The notes: generated by a model from the sequence alone, not told the origin. DNA of 58,094 bases from Thermoplasmatales archaeon (GCA_012520845.1 JAAYNL010000011.1:1-58094), one strand, 5' to 3'; positions 25,275-34,569 are shown, numbered from the stretch's first letter. Made by a program: numbers and translations.

Positions 25275-25664
25275 ATGGCCATCGACATCGAATACAGGTA
25301 CTCAGGCAGGCCCCTGGGATCCAAGAACCTCAGGAGGGCGTCCGTGGACGAGATGGAAATCTACCTGCAGAACCTCGTCAAGGAAATGAGGTCGGCGAAC
25401 ATAGACGCCTCATACGTCTCCGGGTTCGCCGTCGAGGGGGAAAGGAACATGGTCTTCATCAACGGGAGGCCGATCACCGAGATCCTCGACGGCCTGGAGA
25501 TCAAACCGCTGCCCCCGGGCAGCGACGCCGACTGCTTCTCCGCCTACCGCCCGATGACCATCAAGAGGGCGGAGGAGGAGTGGGACGAAAAGTACGTGGA
25601 GGACCTGTCCGACACCCTTGTCAAAAACGCCATTTCGAAAGTGTTCTCGCAGAGAGGGCGCTGA
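25275..25664 (+). CDS. Hypothetical protein, DUF2703-like
   Basis: A 129-residue soluble protein. The pattern of an N-terminal beta strand (IDIEYRYSG), a long helix, then NMVFINGRPITEILDG resembles DUF2703 proteins. The paired cysteines usual in that family are missing; the only Cys is in DADCFSAYRP. Function unknown. It sits directly before tgtA but tgtA has its own TATA-like box inside the end of this gene. Confidence 0.65.
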   Translation: MAIDIEYRYSGRPLGSKNLRRASVDEMEIYLQNLVKEMRSANIDASYVSGFAVEGERNMVFINGRPITEILDGLEIKPLPPGSDADCFSAYRPMTIKRAEEEWDEKYVEDLSDTLVKNAISKVFSQRGR

Positions 25665-25704
25665 CGGGGGCAACGGTTTAAGGCATAACGGGCATCGCCC
25701 CCCC

Positions 25705-27630
25705 ATGTTCGAGTTAATCAGGAGGGACGGCCTGGCGAGAATCGGGAAGCTGACCGCCGGCGGAAGGACGGTCGAGACCCCCGCGTTGCTCCCGGTCATC
25801 AACCCGAAGATCCTGACGGTCACGCCGAAGGAGCTGAAGGAGGAATTCGGATTCGACGCCCTCATCACCAACTCGTACATCATAAGGAACTCCCCCGAAC
25901 TGAGGGAAAGGGCTCTTTCCGAGGGCCTGCACGGGATGCTCGGCTACGACGGCGTCGTCATGACGGACTCCGGGACCTTCCAGAGCTACATGTACGGCGA
26001 GGTGGGGGTGACCAACGAGGAGATGGTGACCTTCCAAAGGGACATCGGCAGCGACATCGGCACCGTGCTTGACGTCTTCACCGAACCGCATTGGACCGAG
26101 GAGAGGACGGCCAAGGCCGTCGAAGAGACCCTCGGGAGGACCGCCGTGGCCGCCGACCTCAAGGGGGACATGATGCTCAACGGCGTGGTCCAGGGCTCCG
26201 TCTTCCCCGGGCTGAGGGAAAATTGCGCCCGGGCGATGAGGGGGATGGACGTGGACGTTCACCCGATCGGCGGGGTCGTCCCGCTGATGGAACAGTACAG
26301 GTATGCGGAGCTCGTCGGCGTAATCATAGCGTCGAAAAAGGGGATGGACCCTTCCCGGCCCGTGCACCTGTTCGGCGCGGGGCACCCCATGCTGCTGGCC
26401 TTCGCCACGCTGATGGGCTGCGACCTCTTCGACTCCGCGTCCTACGCCAAATTCGCCAGGGACGACCGCTTCATGTTCATCGACGGCACGTTCCGCATGG
26501 CGGACATGAAGTCCCTCGACTGCATGTGCCCCGCCTGCTCCGGCAAAACCCTTGAGGGGGTCAGGGCGATGGGCAAGAGGGAGCGGGAAAGGCTGATCGC
26601 CAGGCACAACCTCTATCAGATAAAAGCGGAACTGGCACTCATCAAAAGATACATCCTGGAAGGCAGGCTGTGGGAATTGGCGGAGATGCGCTGCAGGGCC
26701 CACCCCGCCCTCCTGTCCGGCCTCAGGGAACTGGGCAAGCATTCCGAATTCCTGGAGAGGACGGAACCCCTGAGCCGCGGATTGGCCATGTTCTACACCG
26801 GCCCCGAGACCCGCGGGAGGCCCGCATTCCACAGATTTAGGAAAAGGTTGGCCACGAGGTACGTGCCCTCCGGCAAATCCGCGGTGTTCTTCGACGACGT
26901 CGGGAAACCCCATGGGAGGATCTATGCCGAGGAGTTCGAAAAGTGCCGCAGGGCGGGCGCCGTGCCCGTCGTCGTCTCGGACCTCGGTCCCGTCCCGGCG
27001 GAACTGGATGAGATTTACCCCGTCGCGCAGTCCGTGTTCCCGGAAATCCAGGACATGGAGACCCGGTCCGACAACATCGAGTCGACGCTCAGGTTCGTCG
27101 ACGGGCACGGCCTTAAGATGCTGGAGTACGAAGACCTGCCCATCGGAGACCTGGATGTGGACGCGGACGCGATGAAGGCCGTCGCCGTTTCCAGGTACCA
27201 GTTCGGCATCGAGGCCACGGACGCCCTGTTCGATGGCGATCTGGAACTTGTGAAAAGCCGGAAGACCGGCAAAATTAGGAACGTCGTCTGCGGCGGCGAG
27301 CACGTTCTGTCGATGCGCGCCGGCGACGGCCTCTACACCCTGAGGCCGGAGGGCGCGAGAAGGATTTTGGAGAAGGTGCCCGGCGAGTCCATGAGGGTCA
27401 TGGTCACCGCCGACGCCGCCAAATACGTCATGGACGGCAGGAACGTATTCTGCGGGTTCGTCCTCTCCGCCGACCCCGAGATAAGGCCGATGGAAGAGGT
27501 CATCGTGATAGACCCAGACGGTAAGTTCGTCGCCACCGGCAGGGCCCAGTTGACGGCTGACGAGATGGCCTGTTTCAAGAGGGGCGTCGCGGTCAGGGTC
27601 CGGAAGGGCAGCGGCGGGGACGAGGAATAA
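25705..27630 (+). CDS. tgtA: tRNA-guanine(15) transglycosylase (archaeosine synthesis)
   Basis: 641 residues. The enzyme exchanges G15 in the tRNA D-loop for preQ0, the first step to archaeosine. Visible: VMTDSGTFQSYMYGEV with the nucleophile-side Asp, GTVLDVFTEPHW, HPIGGVVPLME, the zinc motif CMCPACSGKTLEG, and a long C-terminal extension ending in a PUA domain (VMDGRNVFCGFVLSAD, EVIVIDPDGKFVATGRA). TTTAAGG at 25677 lies 26-28 nt before the ATG at 25705, which rules out the longer frame reaching back to 25618. Confidence 0.96.
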   Translation: MFELIRRDGLARIGKLTAGGRTVETPALLPVINPKILTVTPKELKEEFGFDALITNSYIIRNSPELRERALSEGLHGMLGYDGVVMTDSGTFQSYMYGEVGVTNEEMVTFQRDIGSDIGTVLDVFTEPHWTEERTAKAVEETLGRTAVAADLKGDMMLNGVVQGSVFPGLRENCARAMRGMDVDVHPIGGVVPLMEQYRYAELVGVIIASKKGMDPSRPVHLFGAGHPMLLAFATLMGCDLFDSASYAKFARDDRFMFIDGTFRMADMKSLDCMCPACSGKTLEGVRAMGKRERERLIARHNLYQIKAELALIKRYILEGRLWELAEMRCRAHPALLSGLRELGKHSEFLERTEPLSRGLAMFYTGPETRGRPAFHRFRKRLATRYVPSGKSAVFFDDVGKPHGRIYAEEFEKCRRAGAVPVVVSDLGPVPAELDEIYPVAQSVFPEIQDMETRSDNIESTLRFVDGHGLKMLEYEDLPIGDLDVDADAMKAVAVSRYQFGIEATDALFDGDLELVKSRKTGKIRNVVCGGEHVLSMRAGDGLYTLRPEGARRILEKVPGESMRVMVTADAAKYVMDGRNVFCGFVLSADPEIRPMEEVIVIDPDGKFVATGRAQLTADEMACFKRGVAVRVRKGSGGDEE

Positions 27631-27638
27631 GGCGCGGC

Positions 27639-27884
27639 TCAATCCGTTTCCGGGTCGTCGGCGCGGATCGCGAGACCCGCCGCGGCCTCGGCTGTCCCGA
27701 GGCACGCGAGAAGGTCGTCGGCGGTGTTCCTTAGGGCGCCCACGCTCTCCGCCCTTATCTCGAACCTGATTTTTTTCCCATCGAGGGTCGATTCCACGTA
27801 ACCTTCGTTGTCCGGGCCTATCGCGGCGAACACCGCCTTGGCGATCTTTTCCGAATCGTAGGTTGCCTCGATGCTCAGGATCAT
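27639..27884 (-). CDS. pcc1: KEOPS complex subunit Pcc1
   Basis: An 81-residue protein of the Pcc1/CTAG family, the dimerisation subunit of the KEOPS complex that makes t6A at position 37 of ANN-decoding tRNAs. The alpha/beta pattern and the stretch IRFEIRAESVGALRNTADDLL are characteristic. It overlaps the leuB stop by four bases (ATGA) and so is the last cistron of the leucine operon, an unexpected partner. Confidence 0.88.
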   Translation of the reverse strand: MILSIEATYDSEKIAKAVFAAIGPDNEGYVESTLDGKKIRFEIRAESVGALRNTADDLLACLGTAEAAAGLAIRADDPETD

Positions 27885-28993
27885 TTGGACGCCCTGACCT
27901 CGTCCGCGACGGCCTTCCCGGCCTCGGACGTGCTGAGCTTCCCTCCGAGGTCTGGGGTGGTCCTACCCTTGGAGATGCACGCGTCCACCGCGTCGGAGAC
28001 GCGGTCCGCCTCCTCCCGGAAGCCGATGTCGGAGAGCATCATCGCCGCCGCGAGTATCGCGGCGAACGGGTTGGCCAACCCCTTCCCGGCGATGTCCGGC
28101 GCGGAACCGTGCACGGGCTCGAACATCCCGGTGCCGCCCGGCCTGACGTTGGCGCTGGGGGAGACCCCGAGGCCGCCCTGCAGTTCGGCGCCGAGGTCGG
28201 TGAGCACGTCCCCGAAGAGGTTCGGCAGGGCGACGACCCCGAACCTCTGCGGCGCCCTCACCAGGGCCATCGCCATGGCGTCCACGTACATGTATTCCAA
28301 ATCGATGCCGTACTCCTCGGACTTTGCCTCGAAGACCTTCCTCTGCAGGCCGTAGATGCCGGTGCAGACGTTCGCCTTGTCCACCAGCGTCACCTTGTCC
28401 CTGCCCTTGTCCCTTGCGACGGAGAATGCGTAGTCGGCGAACCTCTCCGCCCCCGATCGGGTGATGATGCCGACCTCGAACCCGAAGGGCTGGACCGGCT
28501 CGACGGAGAAATCCATGGATATGTCGATGCGGGCGTTGTCCCTGACCGACCCGAGACCGAACGCGCCGGGGCCGTCGGCCTCGAGACCCAGCCCCATGTA
28601 GAAGTCCTCGGAGTTCTCCCTGATGAAATCCAGATCGAAGTGCCTCGGGTCCCTGAGCGGGCACAGGCCGGGGCGCATCCTGACGGGCCTGAGGTTGATG
28701 TAGGTGCCCAGGTGCGTCCTTATCCTGATGAGGACGCCTTTCTCGAGCACACCCGGTTTCACCCTCGGGTCGCCGAGGGCGCCGAGGAAGACGGCGTCCG
28801 ACGCGGACAGGGCGCGCAGCTCGTCGTCGTGGATGGTGCTGCCGTCCGAAAGGTACCTCTCGGCGCCCGCGTCGAAGTATTCGGCGGAAAAGGCGAAGGA
28901 CGAGTTCTCGGCGACGGCGTCGAGGACGCCCATGCTCGCCTCCACCACCTCCTTCCCTATCCCGTCGCCGGGCAGCACCGCGATCCTCCTCAA
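27881..28993 (-). CDS. leuB: 3-isopropylmalate dehydrogenase
   Basis: A 370-residue isocitrate/isopropylmalate dehydrogenase family enzyme. VLPGDGIGKEVVEA opens the protein; RENSEDFYMGLG, the catalytic Lys in DKANVCTG, and LPNLFGDVLTDLGAELQGGLG follow, then EPVHGSAPDIAGKG. It starts with TTG at 28993 inside the leuD stop (TTGA). Context in a leu operon decides between LeuB and related dehydrogenases. Confidence 0.93.
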   Translation of the reverse strand: MRRIAVLPGDGIGKEVVEASMGVLDAVAENSSFAFSAEYFDAGAERYLSDGSTIHDDELRALSASDAVFLGALGDPRVKPGVLEKGVLIRIRTHLGTYINLRPVRMRPGLCPLRDPRHFDLDFIRENSEDFYMGLGLEADGPGAFGLGSVRDNARIDISMDFSVEPVQPFGFEVGIITRSGAERFADYAFSVARDKGRDKVTLVDKANVCTGIYGLQRKVFEAKSEEYGIDLEYMYVDAMAMALVRAPQRFGVVALPNLFGDVLTDLGAELQGGLGVSPSANVRPGGTGMFEPVHGSAPDIAGKGLANPFAAILAAAMMLSDIGFREEADRVSDAVDACISKGRTTPDLGGKLSTSEAGKAVADEVRASK

Positions 28994-29451
28994 CGTTTCA
29001 GCCTCCCCATGAGGCCGCCCGACTCTATCATGGACTTTTCGAACTCGCCGGGCGGCGGGAAGTCGTACGTGCCGGAGGCGGAGATGATCTTGCCGCCGTC
29101 GAGGTCTATCTCGACGGTCTCGCCGTCCCCCACGTCCGCGGAGGCGACCAAAACCCTAAGACCCAGGTTGATGGAGTTCCTGTAGAATATCCTGGAATAG
29201 GATTCGGCTACGACGCAGGAGATGCCCGCGTCGATGATCGCCCTGGGCGCGTGCTCCCTGGATGAACCGCAGCCGAAGTTCCTGCCGGCGACGATGATGT
29301 CGCCCTTGGCCACTTCCGAGGCCATCCCCGGCCTCACCTTCTCGAAGAGGAAGTCGTGGAGCCTGTCGATGTTCTCCGACACCAGCCTCTCGGCCGGCAG
29401 TATCTGGTCGGTGTCCACGTCGTCCCCGAATTTCCAAACCCTTCCCTTCAT
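28990..29451 (-). CDS. leuD: 3-isopropylmalate dehydratase small subunit
   Basis: 153 residues, the swivelling subunit of isopropylmalate isomerase. Family motifs: VWKFGDDVDTDQILPAE, GRNFGCGSSREHAPRAI, and SYSRIFYRNSINLGL. It starts at the ATG at 29451 overlapping the leuC stop (ATGA) and ends in a TTGA overlap with leuB. It pairs with LeuC in a 1:1 complex. Confidence 0.95.
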   Translation of the reverse strand: MKGRVWKFGDDVDTDQILPAERLVSENIDRLHDFLFEKVRPGMASEVAKGDIIVAGRNFGCGSSREHAPRAIIDAGISCVVAESYSRIFYRNSINLGLRVLVASADVGDGETVEIDLDGGKIISASGTYDFPPPGEFEKSMIESGGLMGRLKR

Positions 29452-30701
29452 TCGAACCCCTCCGGCGCGCGTATGCGCCCCGCCAGTGCGGACGTCGCCA
29501 CCGTTGCGGGGCTGGCCAGGTAAACCTTGGAACCCGGGTGACCCATCCTGCCTATGAAATTCCTGTTGGTGGACGACACGGCGACCTCCCCGTCGCTGAG
29601 TATACCCATGTGCCCCCCGAGGCAGGCGCCGCAGGTGGGGCCGGAAACGAAGGCGCCGGCGTCGAGGAACACCTCGATGAGGCCCTCCGCGGCCATCTTC
29701 CTGTGTACGTCCACGCTCGCCGGCACCACTATCATCCTGACGCCCGGGGCGACCCGCTTCCCCTTGACTATCCCGGCGGCGATCCTCATGTCCTCTATCC
29801 TGCCGTTGGTGCAGGACCCGAGGTAGGCCTGGTCTATGGCCACGTCGCACTTGGACGCCTCCAGGGCGCCGTCGGGCCTCGGCGGGACGGCGACCATCGG
29901 CACTATCTTCGACAGGTCGTACTCCAAGGTCCTGACGTACTCGGCGCCCGGGTCCGCGTTTACGCCCTCGTACTCGCCGCGGGAGACAGCCTCGGCGAAC
30001 CTTTTCGCCACCGGGTCGTATGGGAACAGCCCCGCCTTGCCGCCGGCCTCGATGGCCATGTTCGACATGGAGAACCTGTCGGGCATGGGTATGGAGGCGA
30101 CGCCGGGGCCGGAGAACTCGAGGGCCTTGTACGTTGCCCCGTCCATGCCGAGGTCGCCGACGATCCGGAGGATGAGATCCTTGCCGGAGACATTCTCCCT
30201 GAGCTTACCCCTGAGCACTATCTCGATGGACTCCGGGACCCTGAACCACAGCCTGCCCGTGGCGAAGACGTAGGCCGCCTCGGTGGAGCCGATGCCCGTG
30301 CCGAAGGCGTTGAGCCCGCCGTAGGTGCACGTGTGGGAGTCCGCGCCGACGATCAGCCTGCCGGGGGCGACGAAGCCGTCGTCGATCATGACCTGGTGGC
30401 AGACCCCGGAGCGGCCGACCTCGTAATAGTGGGGGATCCCGTGCCTCTTGGCGAATTCCCTCATTTCCTTGGCCTGCTGCGCGGAATCCACGTCCTTGGC
30501 CGGCACGAAGTGGTCCGGGATCAGGACGATTTTCTCCCTCACGGGCTCCATCCCGGTTTCCTCGAAGGCCCTGAAGGCCAAAGGCCCGGTGACGTCGTTC
30601 ACCATGACGTAGTCCACCTCGCACTCGACCACGTCCCCGGCCCGGCATTCCCTGCCCGCCTTGGACTCGAAAATCTTCTCCGATATCGTTTTGGGCCTCA
30701 A
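29448..30701 (-). CDS. leuC: 3-isopropylmalate dehydratase large subunit
   Basis: A 417-residue aconitase-family subunit. Cluster ligands are in LGSCTNGRIEDM and GPTCGACLGGHMG; VGADSHTCTYGGLNAFGTG is the usual substrate-binding region. The start is TTG at 30701, overlapping the leuA stop (TTGA). It is the only initiator giving the family N-terminus (RPKTISEKIFESKAG). The long open frame beyond it is a leuA shadow. Confidence 0.95.
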   Translation of the reverse strand: MRPKTISEKIFESKAGRECRAGDVVECEVDYVMVNDVTGPLAFRAFEETGMEPVREKIVLIPDHFVPAKDVDSAQQAKEMREFAKRHGIPHYYEVGRSGVCHQVMIDDGFVAPGRLIVGADSHTCTYGGLNAFGTGIGSTEAAYVFATGRLWFRVPESIEIVLRGKLRENVSGKDLILRIVGDLGMDGATYKALEFSGPGVASIPMPDRFSMSNMAIEAGGKAGLFPYDPVAKRFAEAVSRGEYEGVNADPGAEYVRTLEYDLSKIVPMVAVPPRPDGALEASKCDVAIDQAYLGSCTNGRIEDMRIAAGIVKGKRVAPGVRMIVVPASVDVHRKMAAEGLIEVFLDAGAFVSGPTCGACLGGHMGILSDGEVAVSSTNRNFIGRMGHPGSKVYLASPATVATSALAGRIRAPEGFE

Positions 30702-32239
30702 ACGGCCTTCCTCCTTTCGTAAATCCTGTTGATCGCCTCCAATATGGCGACCATGGTGGTGTCGACAATGTCCAGCCCCACGGCCTTGCCCGGGGTGGCC
30801 TCCCCCCCGCCGGCCTTGTCCTTCAATATCACTGTGACCTCCCCGAGGGCGTCCGTGCCGCCGGTGATCGCCTCGACCCTGAACTCCTCCAGGGAAATCG
30901 GTTCGCCCAGGGCGCCCCTGAGGGCGTTGACGGAGGCGTCGACGGGCCCGTTGCCCGAAGCCACGTGGCTGCGCTCCTCCCCGCCTATCGAGACGGTGAC
31001 GTACGCCTCGGGGACGATGCCCCTGCCCGTGGTCACCCTGAACCTCTTCAGCTCGACCGTATTCGCAGGCCTTCCTTTCCACATCAGGCCGCCGGCCACC
31101 GCCGCGAGTTCCAGGTCGTTTATTTCCTTGCCGCCCAGCGCGATGGTCTTGACCTCCGCCAGCAGCTCGGGCATCATCTCCTCCGGGAACGTCATGCCCA
31201 TGGCGGCCAGCCTGCTGGACAGCGAGTGGGTGCCGGAGTGTTTGCCCAGCTTTATCGACCTGTCCATGCCGACCAGCTCCGGCGCGTACGCCTCGTAGGT
31301 GGTGGGGTCGTTGAGCATCCCGTGGACGTGGATCCCCGATTCGTGGGCGAAGGCGTCCCTCCCCACGACCGGCTTGTTGACGTGTATCGCCCTGCCGGAG
31401 TACCTGGAGACCAGCCTGGCCACGCCGGCCAGTTTCGACAGGTCCACGACCCTGTGGCCGTGGTTCAGGTAAAGCGTGAGCGCCATCTCCTCCAGGGCGG
31501 CGTTGCCGGTCCTTTCCCCGAGGCCGATGACCGAGACGTGGGCCTGGGAAGCCCCCGCGGACATCGCCGCGAGGGAATTCGCCACCGCCAGCCCCAGGTC
31601 GTTGTGGCAATGCACCGCCACGGGGACCCCGAGCTTGGACATCCTGCCGGCGAGGTATTCCATGGCCGCGGGCAGCGCGGCCCCGACGGTGTCGGGTATG
31701 TCGATCTCGTCCGCGCCGGCCTCCACGACGGCGGCGTAGAACCTCTCCAGGAAATCCGGGTCGGTCCTGGTGGCGTCTTCGCAGGAGAACTGCACGTTGA
31801 GGCCGAGGGATTTGGCGTATTCCACGGCCGAGACGGCCTTGGCGACCGCCTCGTCCCTGCCCAGGGACAGTTTGTGCCTGAGGTGGCTGTCCGAGGACGC
31901 CAGGAACAGATGGGCGTTGCTCAGGCCCGTGTCCGCGACGGCGTCGATGTCCTTTTCCGTGCAGCGGGCGAGGCTGTAGATCTTGGCGTTCAGGCCGAGG
32001 CCCGCTATCTCCTTCAGGGAGACCGCCTCCTGGGCGGCGCCGGCGGCGAACCCCGCCTCGATGCGGGCCACTCCCAGGTCGTCCAACGCCTTGGCTATGG
32101 CTATCTTGTCGTCGGTGCCCAGGGCGACCCCCGGCGCCTGCTCCCCGTCCCTCAGGGTGGTGTCGAACAGCGACACCGGCCCGGGTATGGGCCTCGAATG
32201 CCTGTTGAACGGGCTGGTGAATAACCTGTCGTCCGTCAT
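30698..32239 (-). CDS. leuA: 2-isopropylmalate synthase
   Basis: A 513-residue DRE-TIM metallolyase. FDTTLRDGEQAPGVAL carries the metal-binding Asp; AVHCHNDLGLAVAN carries the His pair. The C-terminal LeuA regulatory domain (about 390-505, GNGPVDASVNALRGAL) indicates leucine feedback. Citramalate synthase is the alternative, but the operon with leuCDB favours LeuA. First gene of the operon. Confidence 0.92.
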   Translation of the reverse strand: MTDDRLFTSPFNRHSRPIPGPVSLFDTTLRDGEQAPGVALGTDDKIAIAKALDDLGVARIEAGFAAGAAQEAVSLKEIAGLGLNAKIYSLARCTEKDIDAVADTGLSNAHLFLASSDSHLRHKLSLGRDEAVAKAVSAVEYAKSLGLNVQFSCEDATRTDPDFLERFYAAVVEAGADEIDIPDTVGAALPAAMEYLAGRMSKLGVPVAVHCHNDLGLAVANSLAAMSAGASQAHVSVIGLGERTGNAALEEMALTLYLNHGHRVVDLSKLAGVARLVSRYSGRAIHVNKPVVGRDAFAHESGIHVHGMLNDPTTYEAYAPELVGMDRSIKLGKHSGTHSLSSRLAAMGMTFPEEMMPELLAEVKTIALGGKEINDLELAAVAGGLMWKGRPANTVELKRFRVTTGRGIVPEAYVTVSIGGEERSHVASGNGPVDASVNALRGALGEPISLEEFRVEAITGGTDALGEVTVILKDKAGGGEATPGKAVGLDIVDTTMVAILEAINRIYERRKAV

Positions 32240-32281
32240 ATCAACGCCGCAATGGCAACGCCCGCGCCCGGAATCGCCCGA

Positions 32282-32659
32282 TCAGGCGGTCCAGACGCCG
32301 TGCAGGTTGCAGAGTTCCCAGGCGGTGACCTTCTTGGCGTCCGTCTTGAAGAACGCCTCCGGCTTGTCGCCGGGCTTCAGGTATTTCCTCATCAGCACGC
32401 CGTCGGCGCATATCTCGATGTAGGCGATGTAGTGCTTCTCGAGCATGGGGTGCGCCTCGTTCTGGCCGACCTTCACGAGGAAGCCGCCGGGGGCCTTCTC
32501 GATGTATGGGACGTGCTTCTCCTTCGTGGAGTCCTTGGTCTGGGGTTCCATCAGGGTCATCTCGGCGCCGCAGCAGTAAAGCTTGCCCTTGCCGCCGACC
32601 TCGACCTCGACTATGTTGCCGCAAAGCGCGCAGTGGTAAATCTCCCTTAGTTTTGCCAT
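32282..32659 (-). CDS. dfx: Desulfoferrodoxin (superoxide reductase)
   Basis: 125 residues with both iron sites. The rubredoxin-like centre I has Cys10, Cys13, Cys29 and Cys30. The catalytic centre II has His49, His70, His76, Cys117 and His120. It reduces superoxide to peroxide without releasing oxygen, typical for strict anaerobes. It is transcribed divergently from an iron-sulfur flavoprotein, which could be its electron donor. Confidence 0.96.
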   Translation of the reverse strand: MAKLREIYHCALCGNIVEVEVGGKGKLYCCGAEMTLMEPQTKDSTKEKHVPYIEKAPGGFLVKVGQNEAHPMLEKHYIAYIEICADGVLMRKYLKPGDKPEAFFKTDAKKVTAWELCNLHGVWTA

Positions 32660-32790
32660 TTTTTAAGCACCGGGTTTAGTATCCGTGCGGGGTATATAAT
32701 CGGATTGGTCCAACCAAGGCGGCGTGGCAACGCGGGGCCAACGGTCCACGGTATGGGAAAACTATTACACTGCCCGTTCCATCCGGTGGC

Positions 32791-33360
32791 ATGAGGAAAA
32801 TCGTCGCTATCAACGGCAGCCCCCGCAAGGACGGCTGCTGCGCCAAGGTAATGGAGAAAGTGGCCGAGACCGCCAAGGCCAAAGGGTTCAAGGCCGAAAT
32901 CATCAACGTCGCGGCCCTGAACATCAAAGGCTGCAAGGCCTGCATGGCCTGCAAGAAGACGGGTGAATGCGCCCAGAGGGACGACATGACCGCCCTGTAC
33001 CAAAAACTCAGGGATGCGGACATGCTCCTGCTCGCGACGCCCATTTACTTCGCGGCGGAGACCGCCCAGCTCAAATGCTTCATCGACAGGCTCTACGCCA
33101 TGATCCCAATCGTGGACGGCGAAATGAGACCCGACATGGGCAAGAAGAAGGTCGCTTCCGTATTCATCCCGTGCGGCGCCCCGAACGGCGCCATGGCCTA
33201 CGGCGGGGTGCTCACCAGGCTCACGTCCACCCTGAAGTCCTTCGGCATCGACAACATCTCCGGCGCGATCGTGCCGGGCGCCAAACCGGATACCGTCCTC
33301 GGGACGGACTACGTCGAGGGATACCTCGAGGCGGTCGAGTCACAGCTGGCGGAACTGTGA
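32791..33360 (+). CDS. NADPH-dependent FMN reductase-like iron-sulfur flavoprotein
   Basis: A 189-residue flavodoxin-fold protein. The FMN phosphate loop is NGSPRKDGCCAK and the compact cluster motif CKACMACKKTGEC matches iron-sulfur flavoproteins. ATPIYFAAETAQLKCFIDRLY is the isoalloxazine-side motif. Likely role: electron transfer in detoxification of oxygen species, next to desulfoferrodoxin. A GTGA overlap couples it to the next gene. Confidence 0.88.
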   Translation: MRKIVAINGSPRKDGCCAKVMEKVAETAKAKGFKAEIINVAALNIKGCKACMACKKTGECAQRDDMTALYQKLRDADMLLLATPIYFAAETAQLKCFIDRLYAMIPIVDGEMRPDMGKKKVASVFIPCGAPNGAMAYGGVLTRLTSTLKSFGIDNISGAIVPGAKPDTVLGTDYVEGYLEAVESQLAEL

Positions 33361-33971
33361 AGGGAATACCCGCCGTCTCCGCCCGGGCGGGCGGCGACGG
33401 CGTGGTCGTCGGCCCCCTCTCTTTCGAGGGGGGGTCGCCCATCGTGCCCGAGGGTACCCTGGGGTTCGGAGAATACCAGTCGGGATTCCGCAGGGGGCAG
33501 CCCATCCTCGTGGTCGACGCCGCGGGTTTCGCCGGCGGCGCGTTGGAGGCGGACGTGCTCAAAGGCCTGACGGCCCGTGGCAAGGAGCTTTGGGTCTCCA
33601 CCCCGGTGCGCGACGTGGGCGACCTCTTCGACGCTTTCAGCACCGGCATGGACTACCTGGTCGTCCCAACGCATTTCGTGCGGGGCGTGGACGACCTCGC
33701 GGAAATGCACGAGGTCTCCGACAGGGTCGTGCCGGCGGTGTTCGCCGCGGGCGGGCGGGCCCCCGGCGGCGGGTCCGTGGAATCCGCGCTGCTGTCCGCC
33801 CGCTCCGTGGGTTTCGAGCTGGCGGCGGTGTTCGACACCGACGGCTCCATCCCCGAATGGGAATGGAAAAGGCTCCTGTCGTCCGGCATCGGGATCGTGC
33901 CCTACGCCCCGGAAAAGTGGGACTGGGAAACGGAGACCTGCTTCCTGGACGCCTTCAGAACTTTTTCTTGA
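33357..33971 (+). CDS. Unknown protein, possibly HisA-like TIM barrel
   Basis: 204 residues from a GTG that overlaps the previous stop (GTGA). Alternating strands and helices (ILVVDAAGFAGGALEADVL, KELWVSTPVRDVGDLFDAF) recall half of a TIM barrel as in HisA-related archaeal proteins, but I see no phosphate-binding glycine motif that would prove it. Its last 17 bases overlap the convergent flavoprotein gene. Translational coupling suggests a functional link with the upstream flavoprotein. Confidence 0.65.
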   Translation: MKGIPAVSARAGGDGVVVGPLSFEGGSPIVPEGTLGFGEYQSGFRRGQPILVVDAAGFAGGALEADVLKGLTARGKELWVSTPVRDVGDLFDAFSTGMDYLVVPTHFVRGVDDLAEMHEVSDRVVPAVFAAGGRAPGGGSVESALLSARSVGFELAAVFDTDGSIPEWEWKRLLSSGIGIVPYAPEKWDWETETCFLDAFRTFS

Positions 33972-34506
33972 CCTTGCCCGACAAGATCTTGCCGAAGCGG
34001 TAGGCCTCCTTGGCGACGTTGGACGTGTCCCAGACGTCCGTGTTCTCCACCAGGCACTCGCCGCCCCATTTCGCGTTGAGGGTCAGGGCGAACGCGCGGC
34101 AGATGGAGATTATGCTCTCGAAACGGGGGTTGCTGCTCCCGCCGGAGGAGACGAGGGCTATGGTTTTCCCGGTGCGTTCCTCCTGGTTCCTGTGCCAGAA
34201 CAGCTGGAACCTGTCGATGACCTGCTTGATTATGGAGGACGGGCCGGAGAAGTACACGGGCGACCCCAGCACGATCAGCTCCGAGCTGTCGAAGGCGTCG
34301 TATATGATGCCCATGTCGTCGTCTATGTGGCATCTGCCCTCGGAAAAGCACCTGTCGCAGCTGGAGCAGTGCTCGATGTCCATCCAATAGGGTTTGATGA
34401 TCTCCACCTCGAAACCGTCCTCGGCCAAGGCGTCGGCCACGGCCTCGCATTGGATTTCCGTGTTGCCCCCCATCCTCCCGCTGCCTACAATCAGGGTCGC
34501 CTTCAT
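33955..34506 (-). CDS. Second iron-sulfur flavoprotein / FMN reductase-like protein
   Basis: 183 residues from the ATG at 34506; a GTG two codons upstream is possible. The flavin loop GSGRMGGNTE, the cysteine cluster CSSCDRCFSEGRC and GSPVYFSGPSSIIKQVIDRF define a NADPH-dependent FMN reductase with an Fe-S motif. It converges on the HisA-like gene with a 17-nt overlap and shares an upstream region with egsA. Confidence 0.87.
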   Translation of the reverse strand: MKATLIVGSGRMGGNTEIQCEAVADALAEDGFEVEIIKPYWMDIEHCSSCDRCFSEGRCHIDDDMGIIYDAFDSSELIVLGSPVYFSGPSSIIKQVIDRFQLFWHRNQEERTGKTIALVSSGGSSNPRFESIISICRAFALTLNAKWGGECLVENTDVWDTSNVAKEAYRFGKILSGKVKKKF

Positions 34507-34569
34507 GCGCACCGAATCCGACTATGCTGTTTTATATGTTTTCAGTGGGATTGGGTGGCGGTCGTTGAA

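Noticed and set aside
29448-31610. 720-codon frame containing leuC
   Set aside because: Everything upstream of the TTG at 30701 is a shadow of leuA with low-complexity Arg/Gly content.
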